The notes under the pieces: generated by a model
Databases searched by the model: none
Told to the model about the DNA's origin: nothing
Seen by the model: the letters and a program-made list of their open reading frames with translations, nothing else
DNA from: Myxococcales bacterium
Lineage (GTDB): Bacteria > Myxococcota_A > Polyangia > Polyangiales > Polyangiaceae
Reading direction: 5' to 3'
Length of the DNA stretch: 64,000 nucleotides
NCBI GenBank assembly: GCA_025359105.1
Contig: JANYHK010000027.1
Location: forward strand, 62,001 to 126,000
Translations under genes and position numbers: made by a program
Shown here: piece after piece, positions 25,771 through 35,044 of the stretch
Position numbering within the stretch: position 1 is the first letter of the stretch
Layout of the letters: every line of letters begins with the position of its first letter

Positions 25771-27396
25771 TCAGTAGCCGGCGGATGCCGTCGGCTGAGG
25801 TGCCGGTCCCGGCGGAATGAAATTCGGCAGCGGGATGGGGAACGAGGGGATGGTCGTCGGGAACGGGAAGGCCGATCCCGTGGGGATCGGGAACGGCGGC
25901 AGGCCGCTCGGGAACGGGATCGGGAAGGGCTGAGGCGTGGGAGGCGGCGTGTCGGGCGAGCCGCTCGCCGAGCCGGAGGGGTGCGGTTTCGGCGGCGTCG
26001 TGGGACCCGGCACCGGCGAGGGCGTCGGCCTGGGCGTCACGAGCGGTGCGAGCGAGCCCGGCGGCGTGGGGGCGGTGCTCGGCGTCGGCGCCGCCGAGGG
26101 CGCGGGCGTGGTGGGCACCGGCGTGGTGGCGGTCGGCAGGTCACCGCTGCCGCCACTGCTGCTGCTACTGCCGCCGCCGAAGCCGGCGAGGAGATCGGTC
26201 TGGCTCGCAATGATCGCCCCCATCGCGACGAGCGCGAGAAGGAGGATACCGACGATAGGTCCGGTGCGTGAGCGGCGCGGCGCCTCGTGCTCGGGAGCGC
26301 TGTAGTGAATGGGCGTGGCGTGCGGCGGCGACGGCGAGGCACCCCCCATACTGCCGGGGTCGCCCACCGGCGTCGCCTGCGGCCTGCCCATCGCCGTCTC
26401 GTGTGGCGGACGCACAGCGCCGCGCGCATCCGCGCCGAGCAGCGCGTGCGCAGGCGCGCCCATCACCGTGCCGGTCCCCGCTTCGATCATCGACAGGTCC
26501 GCCGCGGCGGCGAGCGGGATGGTCGGCGGACGCTTCCCCTGCAGTGCCCCCTCGAGCGCGAGGCGCATCTCGGCGGCGCTCGCGAAACGCAGCTCGGGTC
26601 GCGCCGCCATCGCGCGGTGCGCGAGGCCAGCGATTTCGCGCGGCACCCCCGGCTCCGCGTGCACGAGCGGCCGCACCTCGCCTCGCTCGACCTTCATCGC
26701 GATGACGCGCGCGTCCTCGCCACCTACCGGGCGGACGCCCGCGATCATCTCGTAGAGCATGACGCCAACCGAGTAGATGTCGCTCCGCGCGTCGACTTTG
26801 TCCGCCGAGAACGCTTGCTCCGGCGCCATGTACTCGGCCGTCCCCATCAGCACGCCTGCGACGGTGAGGTTCTTCTGCGCCGCGCCGCCGACACCTCCGC
26901 CGACCTGTCGCAGCTTCGCGATGCCGAAGTCGATGAGCTTGAGCATGGGCTTGCCCGACACGAACGTGACGAAGACGTTCTCGGGCTTCAGGTCGCGATG
27001 GACGACACCGAGCGCATGAGCGGCCTCGAGCGCCTCCAGGATCTGCCGCGTGTACTCGCAGGCGACCGGCACCGGCACCTTGCGATCGCGCTCGAGCACC
27101 GCGGAGAGCGGCTCGCCTTCGAGCAGATCCATGACGATGTACGCAGCGCCCTCGGGCGTCTGGTCGATGTCCGTCACGTGGACGACGTACGGACTGCGGA
27201 TCTGCGCGGCGACGCGCGCCTCCTGGAGGAAGCGCTCGACGAGACCGGCGTGGCGTGCGAGCTCCGTGTGCAGGAACTTGATGGCCACGCGGGTGCCGAG
27301 CTTCTCGTGGTGGGCCTCGTACACCGAGCCCATGCCACCGTCGCCGAGGAGGCGAACGAGCCGGTATTTGCCGCTGATGACCTGGCCGACCTGCAT
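25771..27396 (-). CDS. Transmembrane Ser/Thr protein kinase with Pro/Thr-rich tail
   Basis: The 541-residue protein is a Hanks-type kinase: GDGGMGSVY (about 18-26), K40 in VAIKF, HRDLKPEN (133-140), DFG (156-158) and APEQ. The catalytic set is complete. A single membrane helix (about 375-395) is followed by a Ser/Gly linker and a low-complexity Pro/Thr tail with repeated FPIP motifs. No sensory domain is visible. It opens the run of genes down to the fused protease. The region of 103 bases to divergent fabH contains both promoters. Confidence 0.93.
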   Translation of the reverse strand: MQVGQVISGKYRLVRLLGDGGMGSVYEAHHEKLGTRVAIKFLHTELARHAGLVERFLQEARVAAQIRSPYVVHVTDIDQTPEGAAYIVMDLLEGEPLSAVLERDRKVPVPVACEYTRQILEALEAAHALGVVHRDLKPENVFVTFVSGKPMLKLIDFGIAKLRQVGGGVGGAAQKNLTVAGVLMGTAEYMAPEQAFSADKVDARSDIYSVGVMLYEMIAGVRPVGGEDARVIAMKVERGEVRPLVHAEPGVPREIAGLAHRAMAARPELRFASAAEMRLALEGALQGKRPPTIPLAAAADLSMIEAGTGTVMGAPAHALLGADARGAVRPPHETAMGRPQATPVGDPGSMGGASPSPPHATPIHYSAPEHEAPRRSRTGPIVGILLLALVAMGAIIASQTDLLAGFGGGSSSSSGGSGDLPTATTPVPTTPAPSAAPTPSTAPTPPGSLAPLVTPRPTPSPVPGPTTPPKPHPSGSASGSPDTPPPTPQPFPIPFPSGLPPFPIPTGSAFPFPTTIPSFPIPLPNFIPPGPAPQPTASAGY

Positions 27397-27499
27397 CCCG
27401 GTGCGACTTTAGACCATTCTCGGGCCTTTGGGAGGGATGCCGCAGCGCGTCAGTCGTTCGCCGTTGCGCGACCGGGCGCCGTGGGGGAAGAAGGGCGCG

Positions 27500-28498
27500 A
27501 TGAAGAGTTCCACCATCCTCGGCGTCGGCCACTACGTTCCCACGAAGGTCGTCACGAACGACGACCTGTCGAAGCGGATGACGACGTCCGACGAGTGGAT
27601 CGTCCAGCGCTCCGGCATCAAGGAGCGGCGCTTCATCGAGCACTCGGGCATCGGCGCGAGCGATCTCGCCGTGCCGGCGAGCAAGATGGCCCTCGAGCAC
27701 GCGGGCACCGACCTGAAGGAGATCGACGCGATCATCTTCGCCACGCTCTCGCCCGACCACAACTTCCCAGGTTCGGGCTGCTTCCTCGGCCACAAGCTCG
27801 GCCTCCCAGGCGTGCCCGCGCTCGACGTTCGGAACCAGTGCTCGGGCTTCCTCTATGGTCTGTCGATCGCGGACGCGTGGATCCGCGCGGGCGTCTACAA
27901 GAAGGTGCTACTCGTCGGCGCGGAGGTGCACTCCACCGGCATCGAGCTCACCGATCGCGGGCGCGACGTGGCCGTCCTCTTCGGCGACGGAGCCGGCGCG
28001 GCGGTCATCGGCGAGGCCCCGGACGACGGCAGCGGCATCAAGGCCATCAAGCTCCACGCCGACGGCGCGGGCGCCAAGGACCTGTGGCTCGAGGCGCCGG
28101 CCAGCGCGTACGACCCCCGCCTCACCAAGGAGATGATCGACGAGGGGAAGCACTACCCGCAGATGAACGGCAAGCAGGTCTTCCGCTGGGCGACCGAGAA
28201 GATGCCGGAGGTCTCGCGCGAGGTGCTGGCGGCGTCACAGCTCTCCGCCGCCGACGTCGACCTCTTCGTCCCCCACCAGGCGAACATGCGCATCAACCAG
28301 ATGGTGTGCGCGAAGCTCGGCATCCCCGAGACCAAGACCGTGCACAACATCGAGAAGTACGGCAACACCACGGCCGCGACGATCCCGCTCGGGCTCTCCG
28401 AGGCGTGGCGCGAGGGGCGGTGCCGCCGCGGCTCGAACGTCCTCTTCGCGGCGTTTGGCTCCGGCTACACCTGGGGCGCGGCCGTCGTCCGCCTCTGA
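27500..28498 (+). CDS. fabH: 3-oxoacyl-ACP synthase III
   Basis: FabH condenses acetyl-CoA (or a branched acyl-CoA) with malonyl-ACP to start fatty acid synthesis. The 332-residue protein has the catalytic C114 (RNQCSGF), H259 (VPHQAN) and N289 (EKYGNTTAAT). ATG 27500 follows AAGAAGG at a good spacing. The frame extends 24 codons further up but without a better start. No fab operon surrounds it. Its stop abuts that of the convergent sigma54 activator. Confidence 0.93.
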   Translation: MKSSTILGVGHYVPTKVVTNDDLSKRMTTSDEWIVQRSGIKERRFIEHSGIGASDLAVPASKMALEHAGTDLKEIDAIIFATLSPDHNFPGSGCFLGHKLGLPGVPALDVRNQCSGFLYGLSIADAWIRAGVYKKVLLVGAEVHSTGIELTDRGRDVAVLFGDGAGAAVIGEAPDDGSGIKAIKLHADGAGAKDLWLEAPASAYDPRLTKEMIDEGKHYPQMNGKQVFRWATEKMPEVSREVLAASQLSAADVDLFVPHQANMRINQMVCAKLGIPETKTVHNIEKYGNTTAATIPLGLSEAWREGRCRRGSNVLFAAFGSGYTWGAAVVRL

Positions 28499-29908
28499 TC
28501 ACTTGTCGCGGTAGGCCTCGGGGTCGATGCCGAAGCGGCGGAGCCAGCGCTGGACCTGCTGGCGCGCCTTGCCCAGGGCACGGGCCACCTCCGTGACGTT
28601 TCCCTTCGCGTCGACGAGGCGGACGAGGAGCTCACGGCGGAGGTCCTCGTCTCGACCTTCCGACGCGTCCTCCGCCAGAGGCTCCGGCGTCCCGAGCGAG
28701 GAAGCCACCGAGACCGGCAAGTCTTCGAGCGTCACGACGCCGTCCTCGTCGAGAACGAAGGCGGCGCGCAGGCACTGCTCCAGCTCCCGGATGTTCATCG
28801 GCCAGCCATGGCGGAGCATCGCGCGCGACGCCTCCGCATCCAGGCGGGCGCTCGCCGGCGCCCCGCCCTTGCCAGCCAAGAGCGAAGCAACGAGGATCCC
28901 CAGGTCCACCCTTCGCTCGCGGAGCGGCGGCAGCGTGAAGGAGTAACCCGCCAGGCGCGCGTACAGATCGCGCCGGAAGACGCCGCGCTCGATCAGCTCC
29001 TCGATGGGCATGTGTGTGGCCGCGACGACACGCACGTCCACCTTCGTGGTCTGCGAGCTCCCCACCGGCAGGACCTCCCCCTCCTGAAGAACGCGCAGGA
29101 GCGCCGCCTGCGAGCTCGTCGGGAGGTCGCCGATCTCGTCGAGCAGGAGCGTCCCGAAATTCGCGGCGCGCACCATGCCCGGTTCGTCCTTGAAGGCGCC
29201 GGAGAACGCGCCGCGCAGGTGCCCGAAGAGATGGCTCTCCACCAGGTTGGCGGGAATGGCGCCGCAGTTCACCGCCACGAACGGGCCGGGGCGCTTCGAG
29301 AGCGTATGGATGGCGCGCGCGAGCACCTCCTTGCCGGTACCCGTCTCGCCCAGGAGGAGGATCGAAAGAGGCGACGGCGCCACGCGGGCGAGGCGCTCGA
29401 ACCGCCGCGCGAGGCCGGGCTCGAGCGTGAGGAGGCCCGCCTGCATCGTCTCCGCGCTCGGGTCGAGATCGCGCGCGCGCGCCACGCCTTCTTCTTCGAT
29501 CTCGCGGTAGACGAAGACGGTCTGGCCCAGCGCGACAAGATCGTCGTCGCGGAGGACGTGCGAGGTGACCGCTGTTCCGTTCACCAGCGTTCCGTTCGTG
29601 GAGGCCGCGTCCTCGAGGTGGTAGGCGCCGTCCCGACGGACGATGCGCGCGTGTTCGCCGGACATCCTCGGGTCGGGAACGCTGAGCGCGGCGGCGACGC
29701 GGCTGGTCCGTCGCAGGGCGCGCTCGTCCCCGCGACCGAGCTCGAGGGAGTCGAGGCCGGCCAGGGCGACGCGGAGGCCGCCGGCGGCCAGGCGCGCCCC
29801 CTCGATCACGAGGAACAGGTACGGCTCGATCCGGGCGCCGGCTGGGTGCCCCCCGGGCGGGGATCTTTCGGTGGACTCGGTAGGCACGTGAGCCACTCCT
29901 TCTACCAT
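28499..29908 (-). CDS. FHA-domain sigma54-dependent transcriptional activator
   Basis: The 469-residue protein has an N-terminal FHA domain (about 50-135; LGRG, RMSGEHARIV, NGTLVNG) that should bind phosphothreonine. An AAA+ domain follows with Walker A GETGTGKE (187-194), GAFSGA (233-238) and Walker B LLLDEIGD (254-261). A Fis-type helix-turn-helix is at the C-terminus (NVTEVARALGKARQQV). The sigma54-contacting loop is GAFSGA rather than GAFTGA, which is conservative. The start overlaps the kinase/TPR gene by 7 bases. Kinase plus phosphopeptide-reading activator suggests a phosphorylation-to-sigma54 switch. Confidence 0.92.
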   Translation of the reverse strand: MVEGVAHVPTESTERSPPGGHPAGARIEPYLFLVIEGARLAAGGLRVALAGLDSLELGRGDERALRRTSRVAAALSVPDPRMSGEHARIVRRDGAYHLEDAASTNGTLVNGTAVTSHVLRDDDLVALGQTVFVYREIEEEGVARARDLDPSAETMQAGLLTLEPGLARRFERLARVAPSPLSILLLGETGTGKEVLARAIHTLSKRPGPFVAVNCGAIPANLVESHLFGHLRGAFSGAFKDEPGMVRAANFGTLLLDEIGDLPTSSQAALLRVLQEGEVLPVGSSQTTKVDVRVVAATHMPIEELIERGVFRRDLYARLAGYSFTLPPLRERRVDLGILVASLLAGKGGAPASARLDAEASRAMLRHGWPMNIRELEQCLRAAFVLDEDGVVTLEDLPVSVASSLGTPEPLAEDASEGRDEDLRRELLVRLVDAKGNVTEVARALGKARQQVQRWLRRFGIDPEAYRDK

Positions 29909-32900
29909 CGACTGGGCACGACCATACGATGCGCCTTCGCCAGCGCGCGCGCCCGGGCGGCGAAGGCCGTCGCCTCGGCACCACGAGACGCGCGACCCAA
30001 GGCCAGCAGCGCCGCGATCTTCGGCTCGAGCGCCTCGAGCTCCTCGACCTTCGCGGCGAGCTCGACCCTCCGCGCGTCGCGCCCCTCGTCGACGGCGTCG
30101 AGGCCGATGGCGAGGGCCAGGACGACGGCGTCGATGGCGTGCGCTTTGCGAGCGCGCTCCTCTGCGGAGAGCGCGAGCCGCCGTCCTTCCAGGCGGTCCC
30201 CGGCTGCGAGCGCGCGACGCGCGGCGTGCACGTCGAGCAACGCCAGGAGACGGGAATCCGACGACGCCGTCACGGCCTTCTCCGCATCCTCGAAGCGCGC
30301 ACCCTCGACGGGGCTCCTCCTGTCGAACGCGAGGCGCGCGCGGTCGAGCGCAATTTCGCCGAGCAAGCCCGACTCGTTCGTCGCGGCCGCCTCGGTGTAG
30401 GCGACCTCGTACGCCGCCTGGGCATCGGCGACGCGCCCTTCGTACCAGGCGAGGTGCGCGGCCGCGCCGTCGGCCTCGGCAACGCCCGAAGCGTGCTTGA
30501 TCTCGGCATGGAGCGCGCGTCCCCCCCGCAGTCCCGCGGCGACGCCCTCGAGGTTCCCGAGCATCAAGTCGAGCTCGGCGAGGTTGAGCAGGCGGTACGC
30601 CTCCCCCTCGCGATCGTGCGCCTCGATGTACGCGAGGCCGCCTTCGTCGCACAGCTCGCGCGCCTTCGCGAGATGACCGATGCTCGCGTGGACGAGCCCG
30701 AGCGACACGGTCTCGCGGGCGATCCGATACAGATTCCCCGTCTTCTTGTGAGCAAGGACGATGCCCTCGCCGAGCTGGATGGCCCGCGCGACATCCCCGC
30801 GCGACCGCGCGATCTCTGCGAGGCCGGCGTCGCAGCCGAGCACGTTGTCCTCGTCCTTCACCTCGACGTAGATCTCGCGGGCGCGGGTGAAGAGGGCTTC
30901 GGCTTCCTCGAGGCGTCCCGCGCGGTGATGGGCGTGCGCCTGCTCGAGGACGGCGTCGGCGCGCGGGACACGCGCGCCCACCTTGGACGCGAGCTCCTCG
31001 GCCTCGCGCGCCGCGACCAGCGAGGGGCCGTCCTGGGATTGACGAGAATACGCGTACGACGCGACGAGATCTAGACGCATCCGATCCCAGTCGTTCTGGG
31101 TCTTCTTCTTGGCGGACTCCAGCAAGACCACCGCGTCGTTCCCCTTGCCAGCGCCGACGAGGGCCCGCGCGAGCGAGGCCACGTAGTCGGAGCGATCTGG
31201 ATAGAACTGCGCCAGCGCGCGGTAGTTCTCGACCGCGGCGCCCCAGTCGTGACGCGTCTCCGCCGCCAGCGCGACGACGGCGAGCTGCTCACCGCGAGGC
31301 AACTCGGCCGCGAGCTCCGCCGCCCGATCGGCGGCTTCGCGCGCGCGCGCCTGTTCGCCGAGCTTTAGCCTCGCGCGCGCCAGCGCCGCGAGCGCAGGGA
31401 CGAACTTGGGTGCGAGGCGATGGGCCTCTTCGAAGTGCTCGGTCGCGTCGTGGAAGCGGTACGTCCGCAAGAGCGAGAGCCCCTCCACGTAGACCATCGC
31501 CGCCTCGGCGCTCTCCGGGAGCGACGAGCGGACCTGCGCCAGGTCCTCGGCGGACAGCGCCGGGCGCCCGAGCTCCTGCCGAACGCGCGCCCCCGCCTCC
31601 CGCACGAGCGCGTTGATGTCGCTTGCCGGCCCCGCCAGCGAGACCCGGGAGAGCGCCACCCCATGGGCGGCGTCGAAGAGGTCCAGCTGGACGCGGAGCG
31701 CCCCACCCTCGCCGGCGATTTCGCCGCCGAGGACCACGTCGGCGCCCGCGGTGGCACGGAGCTGCGCGAGCTGCGCGGGGGTCGCCCCTCGTGCGTTCGA
31801 CTCGAGGCCGGTCGCCTCGAGCATCGCCGCGCGCGCATCCGCCGCCGGGATGAGCATCGACGCGCCGGCCCTGAGCTGCTCGGCGAGGAGCTCCGCGAAG
31901 GCGGCCGCCACGCGCCTCGTCTTCACCGTCGTTTCAGCCGCCCCATCGACGCGAAATTCCGAGACGATCACCAGAGGCGGCGTAGCGCTCGAGGTGGAGG
32001 CGGAGGGCTTCGCCGGGCGCGCCTGCCAGGACCGGCTCGCCCCGACCCCGGCGAGGAGCAGGGCCGAGACCGCGGCGGCGGCGGCGACAGCGGCGACCCT
32101 TCGGCGAACAGAGCGGCTCTCGCGGGGTCCGGGCGCCGGCGCTGTCTTCGCGGGCGCGGCGGTGGCGGTCAGCGCCTCGTCCAGCTCGGCCAGGAGCACG
32201 CGCGCGTCGCGCTGGCGGTCCGCAGGCCGGACGGCAAGGGCACGGTGCAGGACGGGCTCCCATGCTCCGACGTCGACGCCCAGGCTCGCGGGCGTCGGGC
32301 GCTCCTCGGCGAACGCGATGCGGTAGCGCTCGTTCGGATCGTGGGTCGCGATGGGCGGGCGATCGGTCAGCACCTCGGTGAGGAGGAGCCCGAGCGCGTA
32401 GACGTCGGTCCACGGCCCCGTGCGAGCGCCCGAGAGCTGCTCCGGCGCCGCGCTCGCCGCCGTGAAGGCCCGGAGGTTCGAGTCGGTCGCCGTCGCGCCC
32501 GCCGAGGCCCCTGCGTCGCCGGGCTCCATCATCTTCGCGATTCCGAAATCGAGGACACGCGGAGAGAGCCCGCCCTTGGCAGGCACGAGCATGATGTTGC
32601 TCGGTTTGACGTCGCGGTGGGCGATGTTGAGCTCGTGCGCCTCGGCGATGGCCTCGAGCGCGGGCCGAAGCAGGGTCATGCACTCTGCACGCGTCCGCCC
32701 GCCTTCGCCGCGACGGCGGGCGAGGTCGGCGTTCAGCGTCTCGCCTTCAAGCCACTCGAGCACCATCCATGGAAGCTCCAGGCCCTCCTCGCCCAGCGTG
32801 GAGACGCCGGAGTCGAGCACCGCGACGACGCTCGAACGGCGCAGGCGGGTGAGGACGTTGGCCTCGTCGCGGAACTGACTCAGCAGATCCACGAACACCT

Positions 32901-33072
32901 CGCGGTCGACGCGAAGCGACGGGCGGAGGACCTTGAGCGCGATCGGCACGCCGAGCGCCAGGTGATGCCCCTGGTAGACGACGCCGAAACCGCCCTCGGC
33001 CACCGCGCGATCGACGCGGTATTTGCGCTCGACGACGCTGCCGACAAGCCGCAATGAATCGAGCGCGGTCAT
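29902..33072 (-). CDS. Ser/Thr protein kinase with TolB-like and TPR domains
   Basis: The 1056-residue protein starts at ATG 33072. A long extension of the frame upstream is antisense to the FAD enzyme. The kinase domain has EGGFGVVY (about 26-33), K47 in IALKV, HRDVKPSN (152-159) and DFG (175-177). The APE position reads AAPEQ. One membrane helix (about 333-352) follows a Pro-rich linker. A segment like a TolB N-terminal or adenylate-cyclase-associated domain is next (LVIVSEFRVDGAA, about 370-500). The remaining ~500 residues are TPR repeats. It overlaps the FHA-activator gene and probably signals to it. Ligand unknown. Confidence 0.9.
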   Translation of the reverse strand: MTALDSLRLVGSVVERKYRVDRAVAEGGFGVVYQGHHLALGVPIALKVLRPSLRVDREVFVDLLSQFRDEANVLTRLRRSSVVAVLDSGVSTLGEEGLELPWMVLEWLEGETLNADLARRRGEGGRTRAECMTLLRPALEAIAEAHELNIAHRDVKPSNIMLVPAKGGLSPRVLDFGIAKMMEPGDAGASAGATATDSNLRAFTAASAAPEQLSGARTGPWTDVYALGLLLTEVLTDRPPIATHDPNERYRIAFAEERPTPASLGVDVGAWEPVLHRALAVRPADRQRDARVLLAELDEALTATAAPAKTAPAPGPRESRSVRRRVAAVAAAAAVSALLLAGVGASRSWQARPAKPSASTSSATPPLVIVSEFRVDGAAETTVKTRRVAAAFAELLAEQLRAGASMLIPAADARAAMLEATGLESNARGATPAQLAQLRATAGADVVLGGEIAGEGGALRVQLDLFDAAHGVALSRVSLAGPASDINALVREAGARVRQELGRPALSAEDLAQVRSSLPESAEAAMVYVEGLSLLRTYRFHDATEHFEEAHRLAPKFVPALAALARARLKLGEQARAREAADRAAELAAELPRGEQLAVVALAAETRHDWGAAVENYRALAQFYPDRSDYVASLARALVGAGKGNDAVVLLESAKKKTQNDWDRMRLDLVASYAYSRQSQDGPSLVAAREAEELASKVGARVPRADAVLEQAHAHHRAGRLEEAEALFTRAREIYVEVKDEDNVLGCDAGLAEIARSRGDVARAIQLGEGIVLAHKKTGNLYRIARETVSLGLVHASIGHLAKARELCDEGGLAYIEAHDREGEAYRLLNLAELDLMLGNLEGVAAGLRGGRALHAEIKHASGVAEADGAAAHLAWYEGRVADAQAAYEVAYTEAAATNESGLLGEIALDRARLAFDRRSPVEGARFEDAEKAVTASSDSRLLALLDVHAARRALAAGDRLEGRRLALSAEERARKAHAIDAVVLALAIGLDAVDEGRDARRVELAAKVEELEALEPKIAALLALGRASRGAEATAFAARARALAKAHRMVVPSRW

Positions 33073-33131
33073 CCTTCCGGCCAAGATGGTGCACCTGGCT
33101 CGCGTTGTCGAGTCCGCGGACGCCGGCGTGG

Positions 33132-34898
33132 CTAGGTCGACACGTGCACCTCCTGGGCCGCGGCCGCGGCGCCGCCGTGCGCGGCCGGAACGCGAGCGGC
33201 CGTCTCGGGGGCGTCGGGCAGTGGTCGCTTGCGCGCGACGCGGTCGACCAGGCGCTTCGCGAGCGTCAGGACGTGAGGCATCCCGCGCGCGTGCAACCAT
33301 GCGTCGAGACGCTTCGGCGCGTGGAAGCGTTCGAGCTCGTCGTAGGGCAGTAGCCTTACGGTGCCCGCGTCCATCCCGGCGCGTCCCAGGACACCGCGCG
33401 CCGCGCGACGACCGGCCTCGTTCGCCCCCTCCATGCTCGCCAGGTCCATCTCCGTGCGCACGTAGTCCGCGGCGAGGTGCAGGTTCTCGAGCCCCGTGGA
33501 CGCGTTCGGCCGGGCGGCGCGCGAGCCCGGTGGGTGCACGAGGAGCCGGCCGGCGTTCGTCACGCCCTCCGGCCCCACGCGAACCTCGTGATCCAGGTTC
33601 GACGCGAAGATCGCGCGCCTGAGCGCGCGACGGGTGGGCGGGTCGAGCGCCTCCTCGAGCTGGACGAGCGTGCGCTCGAGGATCTCGTCCGCCGAGCGCG
33701 CGTCGACGAGCCGCTGGCCACCGCGATCCGCCGTGAAGCAGCTGGAGATGTCCACGGACAGGATTCCGCGGAGGCGCCCGTCGCCGTAGGTGCTCATCGC
33801 CCGGCGGCCGCGGTTCCAGAACTGGGCCTGCGAGATGGCCGTGAGCGACCACGGCGAGTCCGGGAAGAAGAGATGCCCCTCGCAGACCGGGATGTCCTCC
33901 TCGAGGAAGTACTGGGCGCCCACCATCCAGCTCGTGACGGAGGACAGATCGATGCGGGCGAGCCTGCCGAGGTCGGGATCGGCCGCAGCGAGGGAGGGCT
34001 CGATGAGTCGCTGTGCCGCCTCGATGGGGACCGCGAGGACGAACGCGTCCGCTTCGATGGCGACCGCGCGACCGTCCTTCGTCGTCGCCCACGCGCGGGT
34101 GATGCGGCGACCGTCGTGCTCCAGGCGGACGGTGCGGTGCCCGAAGACGAACGACACCCCTCGCCCACGGAGGTGCGCCTCCCATGGCTCGAGCCAGCAC
34201 TCCGTCGTCGGCCCCATCATCGTGCGATCGACGTCGCCGCCGGTGAACGAGTCGACGAGGAGCAGGCTCGACGCCTGGCCGACCGTGCGGCTCGAGCCGC
34301 GCTCCGCGTCCATCGCCACCATCGTTCGAGTGCACGCGAGCAAGATGTCGCGGAAGGTCTCGGTGTAGCGACCCGGCGTGTCGGCGCCGATGAACTCCGA
34401 CCACGGGGTCCGTTCGATCTCGCCGTCGCGCCGCGCGTCGCACGCGGTGAGGTACTTGAGGTGCGCGCCGAGGTAAAATGCGAGATCCGCGGGCGTGCCG
34501 CCCGACCGGCGGATGCTCTCGAGCGAGCGCTTCGCGTCGGCGAACGACCGGGGCCGGCGCGTGCTCGTGACGATGCCCTCGCCCGGCAGCGCGATCCCGG
34601 CCTCCATCGCCGAGACGAGGTTCCCTTCGACCGTTCCCGTCGGGCTCAGAGGGTCGGAGATCTCCCGCATCGTCTCGATCACGTGCCGGTAGAACCCCGG
34701 ATAGAACCGGAAGCCATGCTCGCCGGGCAGGTCGCGACGACCGCCCCTACCCGTCCCGGCGACGTAGTGCGAGCGTGCTTTTCCTCCGAGAAACTCGCTC
34801 GCCTCGTAGACGGTGACGTCGGCCCCCGCGCGCACGAGCTCGTGCGCGCACGAGAGGCCGCCCATTCCTCCACCCAGAACTGCAACGCGTAGTGCCAT
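33132..34898 (-). CDS. FAD-dependent amine oxidase-like enzyme (desaturase/dehydroxylase type)
   Basis: The 588-residue protein begins with the dinucleotide-binding motif LGGGMGGLSCAHEL (8-21), the E31 region VYEASEFLGGKA, and an amine-oxidase-type C-terminal FAD site (NLHLAADYVRTEMDLASMEGA, about 496-516). It has the HGFRFYPGFYRH stretch seen in hydroxysqualene dehydroxylase and phytoene desaturase relatives. No signal peptide is present. The substrate is unknown, perhaps an isoprenoid or carotenoid. The upstream 146 bases contain two strong inverted repeats. Confidence 0.82.
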   Translation of the reverse strand: MALRVAVLGGGMGGLSCAHELVRAGADVTVYEASEFLGGKARSHYVAGTGRGGRRDLPGEHGFRFYPGFYRHVIETMREISDPLSPTGTVEGNLVSAMEAGIALPGEGIVTSTRRPRSFADAKRSLESIRRSGGTPADLAFYLGAHLKYLTACDARRDGEIERTPWSEFIGADTPGRYTETFRDILLACTRTMVAMDAERGSSRTVGQASSLLLVDSFTGGDVDRTMMGPTTECWLEPWEAHLRGRGVSFVFGHRTVRLEHDGRRITRAWATTKDGRAVAIEADAFVLAVPIEAAQRLIEPSLAAADPDLGRLARIDLSSVTSWMVGAQYFLEEDIPVCEGHLFFPDSPWSLTAISQAQFWNRGRRAMSTYGDGRLRGILSVDISSCFTADRGGQRLVDARSADEILERTLVQLEEALDPPTRRALRRAIFASNLDHEVRVGPEGVTNAGRLLVHPPGSRAARPNASTGLENLHLAADYVRTEMDLASMEGANEAGRRAARGVLGRAGMDAGTVRLLPYDELERFHAPKRLDAWLHARGMPHVLTLAKRLVDRVARKRPLPDAPETAARVPAAHGGAAAAAQEVHVST

Positions 34899-34926
34899 TC
34901 CCTGGCCCTACGCAACGCCCGCGCCA

Positions 34927-34987
34927 CGCGAAATTCGCGGTAACTATCGAGAACCGCTCGCGAGATGCAACGTCCCGCCCGTTGCAT
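34927..34987. promoter_or_regulatory. Two inverted repeats upstream of FAD oxidase gene
   Basis: CGCGAA-A-TTCGCG (34927-34939) and ATGCAACG-N7-CGTTGCAT (34965-34987) lie about 29-41 and 67-89 bases upstream of the start at 34898. Both have perfect arms, and there is no T-tract, so operators are more likely than a terminator. The upstream copy is followed by a further GCAACG. Function is inferred from symmetry. Confidence 0.4.
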
Positions 34988-35044
34988 GCAACGCGCCGCC
35001 CTGGCCGCGCGGCCGCCGCTCGCGGGCGGAGGATGGGTCCCCTG

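Noticed and set aside
33073-34443. 5' extension of the kinase/TPR frame to 34443
   Set aside because: The extension is antisense to the FAD oxidase and Arg-rich. The kinase domain begins just after ATG 33072.
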